From Bizionia myxarmorum (GTDB taxonomy: Bacteria; Bacteroidota; Bacteroidia; Flavobacteriales; Flavobacteriaceae): 64,000 nucleotides of DNA. This document shows, piece after piece, positions 63,226 through 64,000 of the stretch. The stretch spans positions 558,001-622,000 of the forward strand of contig NZ_VSKK01000001.1 of assembly GCF_008086205.1 (NCBI RefSeq), given 5' to 3'. Position numbers and translations under genes: made by a program. How positions within the stretch are numbered: the stretch's first letter is position 1; each line of letters starts with the position of its first letter. Under the pieces are notes generated by a model that did not search any database, was not told the origin of the DNA, and was given only the letters and a program-made list of their open reading frames with translations.

Positions 63226-63328
63226 GGTCTGTTATTTTGGATAAAATTAAACAATAATGCGCGAAATGTTAATACAACAAACGTATATTTCCGTAATTTG
63301 CAGCAGTTTTTAAAAACACGTATTGAAT

Positions 63329-64000
63329 ATGTCTGAAGAAACAAAGTCACTCAATTTTATTGAACACATTATAGAAGAAGATTTAAGTAATGGTTTAAAA
63401 AAGGAAGCCTTGCGTTTTCGTTTTCCACCAGAACCTAATGGCTATTTGCATATTGGACACACTAAAGCCATTGGCATTAGCTTTGGTTTGGGCGAAAAAT
63501 ATAATGCGCCTGTAAACTTGCGTTTTGATGATACCAATCCAGCCAAAGAAGAGCAGGAGTACGTGGATGCTATTAAGCGTGATATTGCTTGGTTGGGCTA
63601 TAAATGGGCTGAAGAAGTGTATTCATCAGATTATTTTCAGCAGTTATATGATTGGGCAGTTGCTTTAATTAAAGAAGGTAAAGCGTATATAGATTCGCAA
63701 ACAAGTGCGGCTATGGCGGAACAAAAAGGAACACCAACGCAACCAGGTGTTGACGGTCCGTATCGAAACAGAAGTATTGAGCAGAATCTTGATTTATTTG
63801 AACGCATGAAAGCGGGCGAATTTCCAGAAGGTTCTCATGTTTTGCGTGCTAAAATAGATATGCAACATCCCAATATGCTTATGCGTGATCCGTTAATGTA
63901 TCGTATATTAAAGAAATCCCATCACAGAACTGGAAACGATTGGTGTATTTATCCTATGTACGACTGGACACATGGTGAAAGCGATTATATTGAACAAATA
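63329..64000 (+). CDS. glnS: Glutaminyl-tRNA synthetase (partial, 3' end beyond window)
   Basis: The first 224 codons are present; the frame is open to the edge. The class I synthetase HIGH signature is in [18 protein letters not shown], followed by [18 protein letters not shown] and the GlnRS-specific [20 protein letters not shown]. Absent GatCAB genes here say nothing, but a GlnRS means direct charging of tRNA-Gln. A CGTAATTTGCA stretch at 63291-63301 resembles the -7-like element ahead of the MBL gene. Confidence 0.95.
   Translation, partial: MSEETKSLNFIEHIIEEDLSNGLKKEALRFRFPPEPNGYLHIGHTKAIGISFGLGEKYNAPVNLRFDDTNPAKEEQEYVDAIKRDIAWLGYKWAEEVYSSDYFQQLYDWAVALIKEGKAYIDSQTSAAMAEQKGTPTQPGVDGPYRNRSIEQNLDLFERMKAGEFPEGSHVLRAKIDMQHPNMLMRDPLMYRILKKSHHRTGNDWCIYPMYDWTHGESDYIEQI

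Noticed and set aside
1-64000. Prophage, insertion sequence, conjugative element or defence island
   Set aside because: No transposase, integrase, phage structural, toxin-antitoxin or nuclease-helicase genes were seen; tRNA genes have no integrase beside them.

Overview
The window looks like an ordinary chromosomal segment of a low-GC member of the Bacteroidota, most likely the family Flavobacteriaceae. The signs are: secreted proteins ending in a type IX secretion (T9SS) sorting domain (YPNP motif, C-terminal Lys-rich end); many short lipoproteins; an OMP_b-brl-type TonB receptor; the TamL/TamB pair; -7 promoter boxes of the form TAnnTTTG; and almost no Shine-Dalgarno sequences. The genus is not determinable from the sequence alone. 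I see no prophage, insertion sequence, CRISPR array, secondary-metabolite cluster or defence island.

Layout. 1-7.3 kb: end of a T9SS cargo gene; an ABC ATPase without a permease; a tight minus-strand trio (FAD oxidoreductase, mtgA, GreA-C-like protein); a large secreted reprolysin-type metalloprotease; a small lipoprotein. 7.3-12.4 kb: a minus-strand housekeeping run pdxA - DUF177 - rpmF - fabH - accB - accC, joining ribosome protein L32 with fatty-acid initiation. 12.4-21.4 kb: riboflavin synthase; a tiny poly-Pro surface protein; the tamB-tamL envelope pair; a 49-residue Lys-rich protein. 21.6-28 kb: M1 peptidase; repeat protein; DsbA-like oxidoreductase; nrdB-nrdA, in which the allosteric ATP-cone sits on NrdB. 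28-41 kb: lipoproteins; tRNA(CAU); methylmalonyl-CoA epimerase; rbfA; a LolC/E-type permease; dusB; an M28 peptidase; a TolB-like propeller; a TonB receptor; lepA. 41-45 kb: two RCK-domain membrane transporters and a DUF202 protein. 45-53 kb: MBL hydrolase + S8 lipoprotein protease; a second M1 peptidase; rnpA overlapping a CtpA-like protease; a double-OmpA protein. 53-64 kb: GNAT; CDF efflux; rpiB; an LRR remnant and an intact BspA-type LRR T9SS protein; rnr; a GIN-domain protein; LysE exporter; tRNA-Cys; folB with a zinc-ribbon gene; and the start of glnS running off the window.

Functionally, most genes serve information processing (lepA, rbfA, rnpA, rnr, dusB, glnS, tRNAs), lipid and envelope building (accBC, fabH, mtgA, TamL/B, LolE-like), and extracellular or periplasmic proteolysis (reprolysin, two M1, M28, S8, S41). 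The points most worth a second look are the ATP-cone-NrdB ribonucleotide reductase with DnaA-box-like sites upstream, a 13-bp-arm palindrome before fabH, the large inter-catalytic insertion in the S8 protease, several very small proteins, and two degraded coding remnants. Nothing here amounts to a clearly new multi-gene system.
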